Assembly (NCBI GenBank): GCA_039707655.1
Contig: CM077668.1
Span: 402,982,130 to 403,046,129, forward strand
Length of the DNA: 64,000 nt
Source: Elymus sibiricus
Lineage: Eukaryota > Streptophyta > Magnoliopsida > Poales > Poaceae
Reading direction: 5' to 3'
Below are positions 8,594 through 20,723 of this stretch, one piece after another. The number at the start of each line of letters is the position of its first letter. The stretch's first letter is position 1. The translations under genes were made by a program, and so were the position numbers. The notes below the pieces were generated by a model that saw only the letters and a list, made by a program, of their open reading frames with translations, was not told where the DNA came from and ran no database searches.

Positions 8594-11500
8594 GTAGCCC
8601 CCTGAACCGGTCTTCAAGTTGGGGACGCTCCTCGGTTCTTTTGAACTGTTCTTCGTCTTCGGTCGTCGGTCTTGAAAACTGGTTCAACAAATCTTCCCAT
8701 CTCCGGTCTTGAGGATCGCCGAGGTGTATCCGAAGAGTTCATACGTCGGGTATCCGAGGAGCCCTTTAAGTCTTCGGCCTTTATCAATGCCTTGTTATTT
8801 TTTTACGCCACACGTCGGGTTCGAAGTGTTTCCCGTGCGGCGGTGTCCTCTTGCATCCGAGCTACCATGCCGGACTGCATCTGAGGTGTCCTCCTGCATC
8901 CGAGCTTCAATGCCGTACTACATCCGAGGTGTCTATTTGCAGCCGAGCTCCAACGCCGAACTGCATCTAAGTTCCAACGCCGGACTGTATCCGAGCTCCA
9001 ACACCGGACTATATCCGAGCTCCAATGCCGGACTGTATCCGAGGTGTCATAAATCACCTTGGTTCAAAAAAGTTGAAGGAGCTTAATGACGGAAATGCCC
9101 TCTATGGAGCCAGCCACTTGCATCCGAGCTTTATGCTAGACTGCTTCCGAGGTGGTGTACCACCTTGGCCGTGGGCTGATTTTCGTGGATTTAATTCCGA
9201 TTTGTGCAATTTATTCTCTGCCAAGATGTATAGCCAGTAGCCCTCAAGGTGCGTGCCGACCTAATATCCGGGATGCACCTGAAGGACAAAATCAAACCGC
9301 TGATCCCAGTAGCCCCTGAGACTCAGGTCGATTCATAAAATCGGCCTGAGGATCAACTCCTAGCTCGGCAGCATACTTAGGAATGGAAACGCAGTGTGCA
9401 TATTCCTCGAGACTCAGGTTGGGTGCGGCCGACCAACCTGAGGATCATAATCTCCTCGGGAACTATTTCACTTTGTAAATTGTCTACATTTAATCGTCGA
9501 TGCAATAGCCCCCGAGCCACTGGTCGGGTGGCAATACCAGATCAGGGGATCGATGTAACCCGTTAATGGTTTTTAAGTGAGAAGCGCGAAGCCCAGTAGC
9601 CCCCGAGCCTTAATTTGGGCAAGGGTGGCCGAACTAAGGATCGATATCCGGAGTAAATTGACTTCAATCACAATTTATGTGTAATGATTCTATGTATCCA
9701 AGTACTTTACATCATTAATGCTCGGATCCGCATTGTACAAAACTTTGTTGACCAACCATCGGCTTCAACCTCCTCGGCCAGTAGCCAAGGAGTGTTTTCC
9801 TACTTTATAAAGCCTTTATAAGGGCAAAGATTTACGAAAAACAAGGCAATCCGGCCATACGGTTTTATAAACAAGGGTACGCAGAGAGATATGTTATAAA
9901 ACATCTTCTGGGAAAATAGTTCCGTTATAAGTTCCTTTTCCCAGGCTGTCATGTTGATCATGATCATGAAACCTCAACTCCGATCAATGTGGGAGGAAAA
10001 TATTGAGGATTTAGTTGGGAAAAAGTTCCCAAACTCTGTGGTCTTTAATGAACCAAAATCTTCACTTCCGTCGTTGCCGACCAATTATGTTCTTAAGATG
10101 GCTAGCTTTCGGCTTCACCCAGTCTGAGGTACTTGCCCGGATGACCCGGAAGTAACAATCACAGAGGTGCTCCCTTTACCCCCTAGCCGAACAATCGGTA
10201 ACGTAGGGTGTAAACACAGGAGCCAGGCAACCCAGCTTGGCCAAAATCTTAAGTCAAATTGATGCATATTTATGGCTTTATAACGATAATTATGGAAGGC
10301 AGCGCTCGTATATTGAATATAAACGCTGATTATATATGTTTATTTTGACTCCGTTATGACCGTTTATCATTTGAAAGTGGCCCATCGTCGGATTCTACCC
10401 CTTTGTAGAGACTACGCAGGGTGTTTCCGCGGTAATAAGACAACCCTTAGCCGATGTCTCGGTGCCCGGAGGTGGTTGTGTTAGCGGAAACGAGGCAATC
10501 AGATATCCAGGCTTTATAACTTTCACTTGGTCATAGGAGCTTAAAGTTCGGAGGCTAGTTACTAGCCCCCGGTTAGTGTTCGGCGTCAGCCGAGGTCAAG
10601 CCATTAACACTTCAGCCAATTTTATGAAAGGCCATTCGTTTAACACAGTCATCGGATTGCTGACCAGTTTACGCTCATTGTGACAGTCAGTTTTCGGCTT
10701 TCTCCACTGAGGTACTTGACCAGTTAAACCGGAAGTACAATCGCCGTGGTTCTCCCTTTGCACTCCTAGCCGAACAAAGCAGAACGTAGGAGGCAAGTAC
10801 AGGAGCTGGGCAACCCAACTATTGACCGAAGACACAATTCGAAACTGATGCATATAAAGCAATATCCGAGAACGTTTGCCGATGACTCCTCAGAGTACCT
10901 TAGTTTTTGGTGGGTTCGGCTCTAGCCGCAGCCCCCTGTTGATATTGATGATGCTTTAAAAGTGTTTGGCAGCATACTGCGAGATTTATGCTCAGATCCA
11001 ACGCCGAGGTGTAGGTCGGCAGGAAAAAATGCCGAGCTGCGGGTCGGAAAAGATTTCCCAAGCTGGATTATTATGCAGGGCACCTCGGTCATGAAGATGT
11101 CCCGCCTCCTGAAAAAAAAACATAAAATAGGTTAAAGGTGTTATAACCTTGAAAAACCAAAAAACTAATGTACAAACTTGACGTCCCAACTAAATCAAGT
11201 TTTTGGTGCCAATCCGAAAATTGGTCTTAAAATTAGTTTGTGTTTCCGTCGTGCTTTAACATGATACATCCGATCTCCAGACTTCAAGTGGGTCAGCCTT
11301 CGGCTTCAACCTCCTATCTCGAAGGCGGAGTGTTTCTCAGGCCAATTTAGCGAACTAAATGTGAACGGCTTTTAGAGAGAAACCAGGCTATCCGGCTATT
11401 GACCACACACTCGCGTCGAAAAAAGGAGTAGTAGAAAAAGACTTTGCAACGACTTAGAAGAAAACAATTATTATAAAATGACTCATATAAATTTTAAGAG

Positions 11501-11738
11501 CTCCCAGTTAACATGGGTAAAGGGAGTTTCTTTTAACAAACAATGTATGTGAGCATGGTCGAACCGAACACAAATTAAAAATTTAAAAACTTTGAGCATG
11601 AAAGCGACTTAGCTGGTTAATATGTTCGGCGTTGATGACGCGGGCCGAGCTTGCAGCGGGTCGAGGTCCCAGTCCCCAAGCCGGTTCCGAGGTGCCCGAT
11701 CGAAGAGCTCGGCTTGTTGAAGTGGCGACGCCGCACAG
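8594..11738. other. Non-coding interior of the 5.6 kb element
   Basis: The text repeats 'AGTAGCCCC(C/T)GAG' and GGTACTTGACC-type phrases, and the part near 10340-10870 parallels 1477-2040 of the larger family member. Short ORFs here have no recognisable domain. Confidence 0.6.
8868..9046 (+). repeat. Minisatellite, about 24-bp units plus longer variants
   Basis: GCCGGACTGTATCCGAGC-type units repeat about six times. The first two are longer (43-44 bp) and the last four about 24 bp, each starting GCCGGACT or a one-base variant. Confidence 0.75.
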
Positions 11739-12264
11739 TTGATATGGCGAGGCGAAGCCCCCGGTCCAGCTGACGTGACGAAGTTGATCGGCTGGCGACG
11801 CCAAAGTCCCCAGAGTATGTCGATGAAGCGATGGCGAAGCCCCCGGTCTAGCCGAGGTGTTGGAGCAGGTCGGCGGAGCGATGCCGGAGCCTCCATGTCA
11901 GCCGACGTGTCGAAGCAGGTCGGCGTGGTGGTCCTCGGCTTGAAGAAGCACTAGCGCGGCAATGCCGACGCAGGTCGGAACTTGTGACACGGTCGATGTG
12001 GCGAGGCAAAGCTGCTAGTCCAGCCGAGGTGACGAAGCTGGTCGGCTGGTGAGGCCGAAGTCCCCGGAGTAGGTTGATGAAGATATTACGAAGCCCCCGG
12101 TCTAGCCGAGGTGTTGGAGCAGGTCATCGGACAGATGTCAGTGCCCCCATGTCAGCCGATGTGTCGAAGCAGGTCGGCGTGTTGGTTGTTGGCTTGAAGA
12201 AGAAGCGGCACAGCGATGCTGACGCAGGTCAAAATTTGTGGCGCGGTCGATGCCAGCTTAATGA
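11739..12264 (+). repeat. Tandem duplication with a period near 254 bp
   Basis: The block with GATGAAGCG...GAAGCCCCCGGTCTAGCCGAGG at about 11820 recurs at about 12074, including AAGCAGGTCGGCGTG and the GGCTTGAAGAAG phrase. The copies differ by scattered substitutions and small indels. Confidence 0.7.
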
Positions 12265-12849
12265 AGTGACCGCGCGGCGATGCCGGTGTGCCAGCCGCAT
12301 ACACTCCGTGGGGCGACGATGTCGAATTCTTGGTCGGCTTGCCGAGGTGATGAATCCGATGAGGCTGACCTCGGCTCGACGAAGCGACGATCTAGCGCAG
12401 ATCGGCGGCCGTGGAGCAATGTTATCGGGCCGGTTTGACATCGGCACGACGATGAAGATAGCCTCGAAAAAGACTCAAAATTTGTGGGCACGTGTTTGAG
12501 AACAACACAATACCCTAGAAAAAAAATTCCTTCAAAAAGGATGTCCAATACCCCGTTCATGAAGAAAGATGAATTCGGGTCGGATTCGTTTTCGCGCAGG
12601 AAACAGATCCAAAAATTGACGCACTCCTCGGGCCGTTCCCGGAGTTTGAATGATCGGATCGAGCTGAAATTTTGAGGGGTGGTAGATATTGGAATTCCGC
12701 AGCCGATCAACGGTTGGATCTTCGAAAGGACGTCCGAGCTGGGCGCTGTACTCCTCGCCCTAAACTCGTCCAGATTCACATCCAGATTCGACAAGGCTCC
12801 GGTATATCGTAGATCGGCGGAGATTCCTCCATCGGAATACGACGAAATT

Positions 12850-13170
12850 TTACGGGGTCATTATAGACTCAATTCCGCACAATTCCACCAAAGGATTCTT
12901 CAAAAAAACGCTCGAGTAGGTGGTGGCGGCAAGCACAAACTCGCTGTCCAAAAAAACTACATGGTTGCGCGAGGGCATTGTTGACGTTGAGCCCCCGAGC
13001 TCCATGGATGATTCTTCCACGATCTTGATAGAGATCAGAGTTGAAGTTGATAAGGGCCCTCGTCCGATCATGACAATCTGAGGTGGAGCGCAGTCCTCGG
13101 TCGAGCCAAGGTGACCAGTCAAGCCGGCGACGAAGATGCCGACGTCGCAGTTGATCTGCCGGCGAGCCAT
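12850..13170 (-). pseudogene. N-terminal gag-like remnant of the 5.6 kb element
   Basis: An ORF starts MARRQINCDVGIFVAGLTGH just inside the primer-binding site. Its position and opening resemble the MARLVIDNG start of gag at 6064, with a shared TGHL stretch some 15-30 residues in. No capsid or protease domain follows and the frame closes after about 105 residues. Confidence 0.5.
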
Positions 13171-13216
13171 TGATCCATTGCCAATCACACAGCAGAACTC
13201 TCAATGAAAGCACCAT

Positions 13217-13698
13217 TGTCGGTGTCAAAACCGGCAGACCTCGGGGTAGGGAGTCCCGAGCTGTGGATTCTTGGATCAATGGTAACAGGAACGAAGGAGA
13301 CGGTGTTTACCCAGGTTTGGGCCCTCTTTATGGAGGTAAAATCCTACGTCCTGCTCTTGTTTATATTGATGAAGTATCAAGGTACAGAGTTGATCTACCT
13401 CGAGATCATATGTTGTGGTCTAAACCCTAGGGGTATGATGAGTAATGTCGTAATCATCCATCGACTAGCCTGGCCTCGGCTTATATAATGTACCGGAGGC
13501 CTAGGATAACAAGAGTCCTAGTCGGCTACGTCGGTGGAGAGGAGTCCTTGTCCTGATCACCAAGTCTTGTGGAATCTTCCTCGTATATGTCATCGGTTGT
13601 CCGAACTGGCCCATTAGTGAACCGCCATTGGGGTCCTCGGCCCGACCCACTGGTCAGGAGACGACGTGGTGAGTACCCCCTAGTCCAGGACACCGTCA
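13217..13698 (-). repeat. 5' LTR of the 5.6 kb element
   Basis: Partner of 8112-8593. To its left on the + strand AACTCTCAATGAAAGCACCA marks the primer-binding site (13197-13216). CAAGC follows it at 13699. Confidence 0.9.
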
Positions 13699-13703
13699 CA
13701 AGC

Positions 13704-14343
13704 GTGCCCAAAAATAACTTGTACCATGTTGGTTCTAAGGACGATGTCAACACTCCATCAGCCATTTTGCATTGCTCAGGGCGATAAGTATATATCGGCC
13801 ATTACTTGTTTGAATCCTTGATGCAAACTTGGGTGAAACCCTCTCAATTTCATTAACAATCCGGTGATAAAGTTCCATAGATATGTATCTCTAAGCCATC
13901 CTCCAAACTATATTGTTCACCCTTCTGCTAGGTTCTTGCAGGTAATCAACAATAAGTTTTCTCGAATCCTTGATTTCGCCTGTATGAAAATTCCATTAGT
14001 GGCCGAACCGGTGGGCTTCTGTTCAGCCTTACCTATGTTGACGAGAGTAAGCATCGGCTATTGATATATATGCAATACACTATGATCAACATGGTAGCCG
14101 GATGCTTGCAGTGCCAACTTTCTCCAATTGTCATGTTTAGATATATGAAAATTTGAAAGTAACCCAAGGAGAATATTACATCTAGACATGCCTCAAGATA
14201 AATTATAAGTGATTCGTCAAAACATTGATAACTTTTCGATCATCGTTGCACTACTAATAACGAATGACCGAAACCCTCAATATGTATAGCACCTATAGCA
14301 AGTAAAAGATTTAATCTGAATAACAATGCATATTCGGCTTTGA
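13704..14343. other. Degenerate interior of the 12.5 kb Gypsy element
   Basis: There is no open frame of note. A stretch near 13735-13830 (GGACGATGT...CGGCCATTAC) recurs in diverged form near 14783-14880. Confidence 0.5.
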
Positions 14344-14595
14344 TTAATTGTGAAAAAAATATTCTAAGCGGCATGAGGCTTCAAAAATAGCACCATAAGG
14401 ACATATATAAACAACACCAACACCTTGGCCATTGCTACGAATTGAACCATCAAAACATAATCTCCGTAGTACTAGAGAGACAAGGCTAATATCAATATTA
14501 TGCATGTCATAAATCCGATGTTCAGTAATAAAATCAGCTATGATTTGGCCTCTTATAGATTTCAAAGATGCATAAGCCAAATCATATCCAAACAA
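14344..14595 (-). pseudogene. RNase H region remnant of Gypsy pol
   Basis: The 83-residue frame reads YDLAYASLKSIRGQIIADFI and then LCFDGSIRSNGQGVGVV. It matches the linker between RT and RNase H and the first RNase H strand (FDGS) of grass Gypsy elements. It stops before the remaining catalytic acids. No RT precedes it, so the RT part of pol was deleted. Confidence 0.7.
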
Positions 14596-15301
14596 AGTAT
14601 AAGCCCACTAGCCAATTCTGCAACTATGAATTGGTCTATGCAACATATATTCAATGACATTTGTTCGACAAATTATCATACAAACACGTAATAAGTAATG
14701 TCTCAATTCCATGCAAGCATAATATAGGCATACATATAAATTTCCATGAGCATGAACCTTGTCTCACCCTTCAATCGAACTAAGGACGATGTTAGAATAC
14801 TACACCGGCCATGCATTGACATACTCTTAAGACGATAGATAAATATCAGCCATTACCATAAGGTCCATGTAAACTTCATCCACCAAAGCACGTATAGCCG
14901 AAATAAACAAATGAAATAAAAATCAAATATTTCCGGCTCTTTTGGATTAGCAACAAATATGTAACTAACCAAATGTATAGTGATTTGGTAATACCCACTC
15001 GTGATGTAGAAAAGTATGTTGCATCCATGGATTGAAATAAATCCATGGAGGGTGATTGATCATACCTGGGGATGAATTCCATGGAAAAGGCATCAATGGC
15101 ATGGTTGAAGAATATGGATGATGTGCTAACCGAAGATTTTGATGTTGTGATGCAAACCTTTGGCTTAATTGTTTGTCGCTTCCATCCTTCTCTTTCTTTA
15201 CTTTTGTAACACTTGTTGCAATACAAGGCTAGAGATCATTTTTATTTTGAGTGCTCCTCTTGGGAACCCATGCCATGTTCTTCTTTCTCAACTCTTGTGC
15301 A
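14596..15301. other. Region between RNase H remnant and gag, RT absent
   Basis: Only about 700 bp separates gag from the RNase H remnant, too little for protease plus RT. The minus-strand frame at 14876-15226 (116 codons) shows no domain I recognise. Confidence 0.55.
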
Positions 15302-17647
15302 CTAAGTTTTTGTAATTCCTTCTTTTGCCAATACGATAAGCCGTGGGCACCTCGGCTGTGATTTTGTTTCAACCAACGACAACTCTTTTTTGGCCTTGTG
15401 CATCCTCAACTTCTTTTCTTCAGATTCGGCACTTCGATTTTTAACAATTGATTGCTTCACATCTTTGCCTTTTGTAGCCAATGTTAACACTTTAATTGGC
15501 TCTTTTTCATTTGAGATCAAATCCGAAATAGCACTCTTACGATCATCTCTTTTAACGCGGTAAACTTGCTTGACCATGTCTGTCTTCTTCCTTGAGCTCT
15601 GGACCGATTCCTTATGATTGAAATGGTCTTCGACACGCGATTGTTCATCAAATGTTGATCTTTTTGGAGCTGCATAATGTTGGTGAGATGGTTTATAATA
15701 AGATGGAGAATTTGCCCTTGTATCATACCTGTCCCATGATGGATATGGATTTACATGAGCATAGGGAGGCATCCACGAAATTGGCATTGGCGGCCCATAA
15801 TAAGGATATGAATATGTTACATTGAAATTCTCACTTTGCCAATACCGATCCTCTGATTTGCGCCTAGGGGGTGATCTTGACGCTTTTGCATTAGTTGGCC
15901 GATAAGCACTTTTCTCTTCACTCTTCTGTTGATATTTATCTAATAATTGTGCAAACATGACTTTGGATTTCTTGCACTTGTGCTTATTGCGGCATTTATC
16001 TCCTTTGGCTTGACTTGCATCGATCTTTGGATTTTCTTGTTGCCCCCCAGTCCTTGGCGTCTTCATTGTAGCTTTGATGGAATTCTCGCCCTCAAGATTA
16101 TGTTCATTGTGCTCTTCAACAACTTGTTTACTTGAAAGCTTGATCCCATCACCTGCAGTTTTTACCTTCTCTTTAAATGGATCAGCTTGAAGCAGCCGAT
16201 GCATAAACTTTTTGCCATTAGGACCAATTGGAATCGACTGGTCATCTCTTGGTGTTTCAACAAATTTCAATCGTCCTTTTTCAATGGCCGATTTAACTAT
16301 TTGACGAAACATGTTGCAATCCTCAAAATTATGCTTGAACGAATCATGCAGCTTACAATACATTCGTCCATGGATAGATGGCTCGACATGGTGATCAAGA
16401 ATTCTAATATAATTATTTCTCAACAACAAATCAAAGATTTGATCACACATGTTTGAATTGAAGGTATACCTTTTATCTTCTAGCCGATCTTGCTGTGAGA
16501 ACGGCTTTGGAAGTAAGCAAATGAATGGTTCAGATTTGGCATCCCACCTTTCGGCTATGCATTGTGTTTTGCACTCTATCTCCGATGTATTTAAATAAGA
16601 AACTATACTAGCATCGGTTTTCTCGAAAGAATTTAACCTTGGCTTTGAATTTCTGAAGCGAAAATGGTTAGAACATACATGCCTCAAGTGAGACCAAGTG
16701 TAAGCCACGTATGAAACAAGAAAAGCTACCCAATTATATATGAACTTTAGATAAAGCAATAGGGAAAGCCTTGGCTGCAATAAAATGTCACTACCGGTCT
16801 TTGTAAATGGCGCAATGGGTTGACCGATATGCTCTGTAACAATTTTTGTGCTAACAAGTACATTACCCTTCTTCATTGGTCTTTCAAAATTACTCATGAG
16901 AATTTTTCTAATACATGCATCAACAATAAAGTTGTGACCAAATATGAAAATAGGTAAATTACTTGCTAGACATACCTCTTCAAATATGTTGGGAAAGCAT
17001 GATGGTGGTGTGACTTGAACAATATCGTGCTTCTCTTCTGGATAGCTTCCCAACACCTCGTTGCCCTCTTTTTCTTGATTCCGTGCATCATTACATTGAA
17101 GATCTTTGTCAACCGAACTTTGTTCGGCTATATGTTCTTGCTCTTGAAGCTCGTCAATTTCTATGGCACGAAACTCATAGGGCAAGAAGTAGGTTCCATT
17201 AACTTCAGAAAAATCAATCATGGTCATTTTGCTATGCTTGCCATGCCCGTTCTCAATAATGCATGCCTCTTTGGATTTGATGAATTCAGAATATATACTA
17301 CTTGATTCGGCTTTTTCAACCGAAGCACTTTCATGTTCCGAATCATCCTTGTTTTCATTGGTACTACCAATTGGCAATGCTTCTTTTATCTGAGCCAATT
17401 CTTTTTCTATTTGTTTCTGGTGGCGAGCGGCAAAATTGGTTTTAATCTTTTTCTCAATTTCAGCCCACTCCGGATATGATTGCCCCCCAATGCTATTAGA
17501 CTCTTTCGGCAATGACACGTGGGTGTTGATGGAACTTTGCAATTGTGTAGGGGGTGTATAATATGATGTAGTACTAGGTGAAAGCATATGCATTGTTGTA
17601 GAAACCATATTTTTGCTCACCAATTCTATCAATTGGCAAAGATTCAT
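15302..17647 (-). pseudogene. Gypsy gag protein, C-terminal 781 codons open
   Basis: The frame is long and hydrophilic. A Cys/His cluster near residues 420-445 (RMYCKLHDSFKHNFEDCNMFR) matches the zinc-knuckle-like motif of grass Gypsy gag proteins, where an 'IEKGRLKF' helix follows. Lysine-rich tracts dominate the last 250 residues. The upstream N-terminal part is out of frame at 17574-18425, so I call it broken. The first Met is probably not the true start. The gene belongs to the element at 7056-19560 and lies just downstream of its primer-binding site. Confidence 0.7.
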
Positions 17648-18425
17648 CTTCCTGCAAAACTCTAGCTCTTATTGCATTATAATCAAGAACTAGCCCCTTA
17701 TCATGTTCTTCAAGGCAAAGAACACTAATCTTGTTATTTCGGGCTATATCCCTTTTTAATGCAGCGACTTCCCATTCTGTAAGGGATTGCTCCACAATAC
17801 TCTTAGACTCTTTCGGCAATGAGGTGTTGCCGAAATTATGCCATTGCGTAGAGGATGCATTATATGCTATAATATTAGATGATGGCATGTGCACTCCTGC
17901 AAAATTGTCACTTATTCGGCTATGGCCATGAAGGTGCGAAGCCTAATTATGAGCATCTACAGTTGTATACGGTGCCAAAAAATTACTAACATGAGGTGTA
18001 GCATATGACGGTTGAGAGTAACTGGCCGAATATCTAGCAGTAGAATCGCCAATTCTCCTATCCATCGACATGGTTGAACTAGTATATTTCAAATTAGTTG
18101 CCGATGAATAAAAGGGTGAAACACTTTCTTGCTTGGCATTGGAAATTCTAACATGTGGTGTTTCAGATTTATTGACCAAACTCATCATGTCGTTCATCGG
18201 CATAACGATTTGTGGGGTTGCTGATGCATGAGAGTTGGAATACATATGGTGCATGTTATTAGTATCATAAGAACTTGAAGCATGTAAATTACTTTGAATC
18301 GGCCTTTGCACGTAATTAGATGCATGATTGAAAAAACTAGGGCTGGCCGATAGAGTATACTCATTGAATGATCTAGTAACACCATATGAATTATTTGCAT
18401 CCACATAAGGGGATTGGGTATTCAT
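17648..18425 (-). pseudogene. N-terminal part of the same gag, broken by stops and a frame change
   Basis: Two frames continue gag towards its start: 17943-18425 (opening MNTQSPYVDANNSYG, about 75 bp from the primer-binding site) and 17574-17894. The second contains a diverged copy of a segment that recurs at the start of the next frame (SLPKES...WE), an internal duplication of about 310 bp spacing. Confidence 0.6.
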
Positions 18426-18500
18426 ATTACCTTTGTAGATTGCAAACCCTAGATGACGATCTCTTCATAGCAAGAACGGGCCGGAGACCGTTCAAAGCTT

Positions 18501-18520
18501 CGTCCCCAACGGAGTCGCCA
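18501..18520 (-). other. Primer-binding site of the 12.5 kb Gypsy element
   Basis: The minus strand reads TGGCGACTCCGTTGGGGACG a few bases from the LTR end. It is similar in style to the TGGCGCCGTTGCC sites of plant Gypsy elements. Confidence 0.65.
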
Positions 18521-18528
18521 AAAAGGTG

Positions 18529-19560
18529 TGTTTGCACACGAACACGTCACTGTGTACCCTCGACGCCGAGGGTCATGCACCGCAACTCACGTCGAAGGAG
18601 ACCCGGCCGGAAGCGCGGTACGCAAGCAATCCGGCGGGCACTTTTGTGGACCCGAAACCCCACACGCCCGGGAGGGACCCCGTCAGGGCGCGCGGCGGCT
18701 ATGGGCTGCCCTAGGTCGACCCGATCGCCCCTAGGGCCTCGAGGTTCGCCGCCCTGCAATGAAGAAGAACAAACGAAGAACGAGGAAGAAGAAGAACAAA
18801 GGGAGAAGATAAAAGTAAAGGTAAAAAAGTGGTAGATGATTGCTCGATTGTGTGTTGTTCAATCGGCCGTCACCCCTTAGGTATATAAGAGGCGGCTGGA
18901 CTTCCCGTGCAAGGAAAACGCTTGGATTCACGTCCAAAACCCTAGTCAAATTCGGATGGTTTTGTCCGAACTTTCCAAAACTGTTCGGTTTAAAACTGGC
19001 TCACCTTGCGGGTCTTTTTTAAGGTGGTAAACGACCTCGGATGGAAAAGAGCCCAAAAGCAGTTTTGACCGTTTCGACAAGGCGAACAACTTACATGTTG
19101 AACGTTTTTTATCAGAGGCTATCTTGAGGGGGTTTTGGGCTGTTTTCCGAAGTCTGCAGCACAGAAATCTGAAACCCGGATGGTTGTCCCCGGAGTGTCC
19201 GGCCATCTACTGCAGCAGCGTCTTGTACTGACTGTAACTTTTGAATGCAACCTAGGATTAAGACGATTTTTATATCAAAATCATCCGTTTCGACGAGACG
19301 AAGAACTTTCATGTCGAAACTTTTTCCATCCGGGGCCATCTTAATTATGTTTCATGCCATTCTATAATCTGATGTCAACACGGGTATCTCCAAAATCGTC
19401 ATACTTTTTTGCGTTCGGGTTCCGTTTCGGACCATCTTCATATCAATTTTGATCTTCTCTAAAAGGGTCATCCAATGGTGACTTACAACTATAATTTTGA
19501 CTTCATCTTGATATAACTTCAAGCTACTCTTTATGGTTGTGCCACTTTTGAGCGTCAACA
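18529..19560 (-). repeat. 5' LTR of the 12.5 kb Gypsy element
   Basis: TGTTTGCACACGAAC ... GAGCGTCAACA, 1032 bp, followed by CATAA. Compared with 7056-8081 it has scattered substitutions and an insertion near 19224 (CTTGTACTGACTG). Confidence 0.9.
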
Positions 19561-19565
19561 CATAA

Positions 19566-20723
19566 TACATGCAGTAACAAGTGAGAAGAGTGAGCTTTCA
19601 ACTTGCCTCTACAACATTATAGCCCACATAATTCCTGGTGCTTTCCTTTGCTCGAGACAAGGCGATTCTGTTTCCAATATTTGGTAATCAAAATAGCCTA
19701 GCGTCAAATACAGATGAAAATGAACATGGTACATATATGGAAATTATGCAGTGTCTCAAGAGAAACAAAATGTGGGACCTAAGCTTGGTTATGACCATGA
19801 ACCAGTTACATGAAGCATTCCTTAGAATGGTTTGCACCTAAAGTGAAATTATTTTAAGATAATTCTGAACAAGGCAACAAAAAGGCATGGAAACTTGGAA
19901 ACACAAAATTAACCTTCCTCATTCGATTTGTCAAACAGACCGACTAATGTTGCAACAAGGAGATTGTTGGTAACTTGACATTACTATAGTTTTTTCTTAG
20001 GAAGAAAATTACAATAACTGTTTAGTGTGGTTAACCATGTCTACTAGAATTGCTTTAATGATGAGCTTAATCTTCATAGCTAACCAGATGCAATGGATTC
20101 ATGAAGAAAAATTATCTGTGGTGCCATCAGCAATCATTTAATTAAGGAGTAGAGGCCCAAGCTCTTCTAAAAACCAGGTGCAACTTGCAACTCAAAAGTG
20201 AGGACATTTTGCCACATCTCATTGCTAGGTAGAACAAAACAACAAAACAGGAAACACATGTCGATCGCCAACTATTGATTATTGGGAAGGCCACCAGATA
20301 ATCTCTCACAGAAAAGAAGACCAAGATAATAAAAGGGAAAGTCAATTCTTGAGTTGAAGAAATAGAGACACCAGGGAGGTATATTTCTAACTAGTACTGT
20401 AGGTAGTAAGAAGACCCGCAGAGGCTTAGTAAAACCCAAAATCGGTTCTGTAGTTCAATAAAGTAGAGACATGGGGCAGATCAGGTAGCACATATTTCAA
20501 ACACACATCAAAATGACTTGGTAATTTTGGCATCGACACACGCAATATTCCCTTCTTTCCAAAGGGGTATCGATAGAAGCATATATTTCGTGCAACAATG
20601 TAACAATCAGAGATAGAGCTTATTGATTACATTTTTATGCATCAACAAAGAAAAATAGTAGGCTCATAGTGAATCCAATTCATATGTAAGCTCATAGAAC
20701 TACCAGCTCACTCAACATCACTC
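19566..20723. other. Host flank, 3' side of the F-box gene
   Basis: AT-rich unique-looking DNA with no supported gene. A repeat at 20056-20240 has a diverged partner on the other side of the F-box gene. Confidence 0.5.
20056..20240 (+). repeat. Diverged direct repeat, copy A (3' of the F-box gene)
   Basis: The phrases GATGAGCTTAATC...CTAACCAGATGCAAT and CATCTCATTGCTAGGTAGAAC match 22835-22985 in the same order and orientation with many differences. Confidence 0.6.

Larger units (their letters stand above)
8112..13698 (-). mobile_element. Complete non-autonomous Tat-like Gypsy element (5.6 kb)
   Basis: Identical-length LTRs (8112-8593 and 13217-13698, 482 bp each) are bounded by the target duplication CAAGC at 8107-8111 and 13699-13703. 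I count about 14 substitutions between the LTRs (about 97% identity). The LTR, the primer-binding site and the first gag codons resemble the element at 1-6583, so it is the same family. The interior (4.6 kb) has no gag capsid domain, protease or pol, only a short N-terminal gag-like remnant and several internal repeats. It must have been mobilised by a relative's proteins. Confidence 0.9.
7056..19560 (-). mobile_element. Complete Gypsy LTR retrotransposon with a nested element
   Basis: Two direct LTRs (7056-8081 and 18529-19560) are bounded by the 5-bp target duplication CATAA at 7051-7055 and 19561-19565. A primer-binding site lies at 18501-18520 and a polypurine tract at 8083-8098, so the element reads on the minus strand. 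Its interior, once the insertion at 8112-13698 is removed, is about 4.8 kb. It holds damaged gag on the right and only an RNase H remnant of pol on the left, with no RT or integrase found. In the first 250 bases the LTRs differ by roughly 7% by eye and less further on, so this is the older shell around a younger insertion. Confidence 0.9.
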
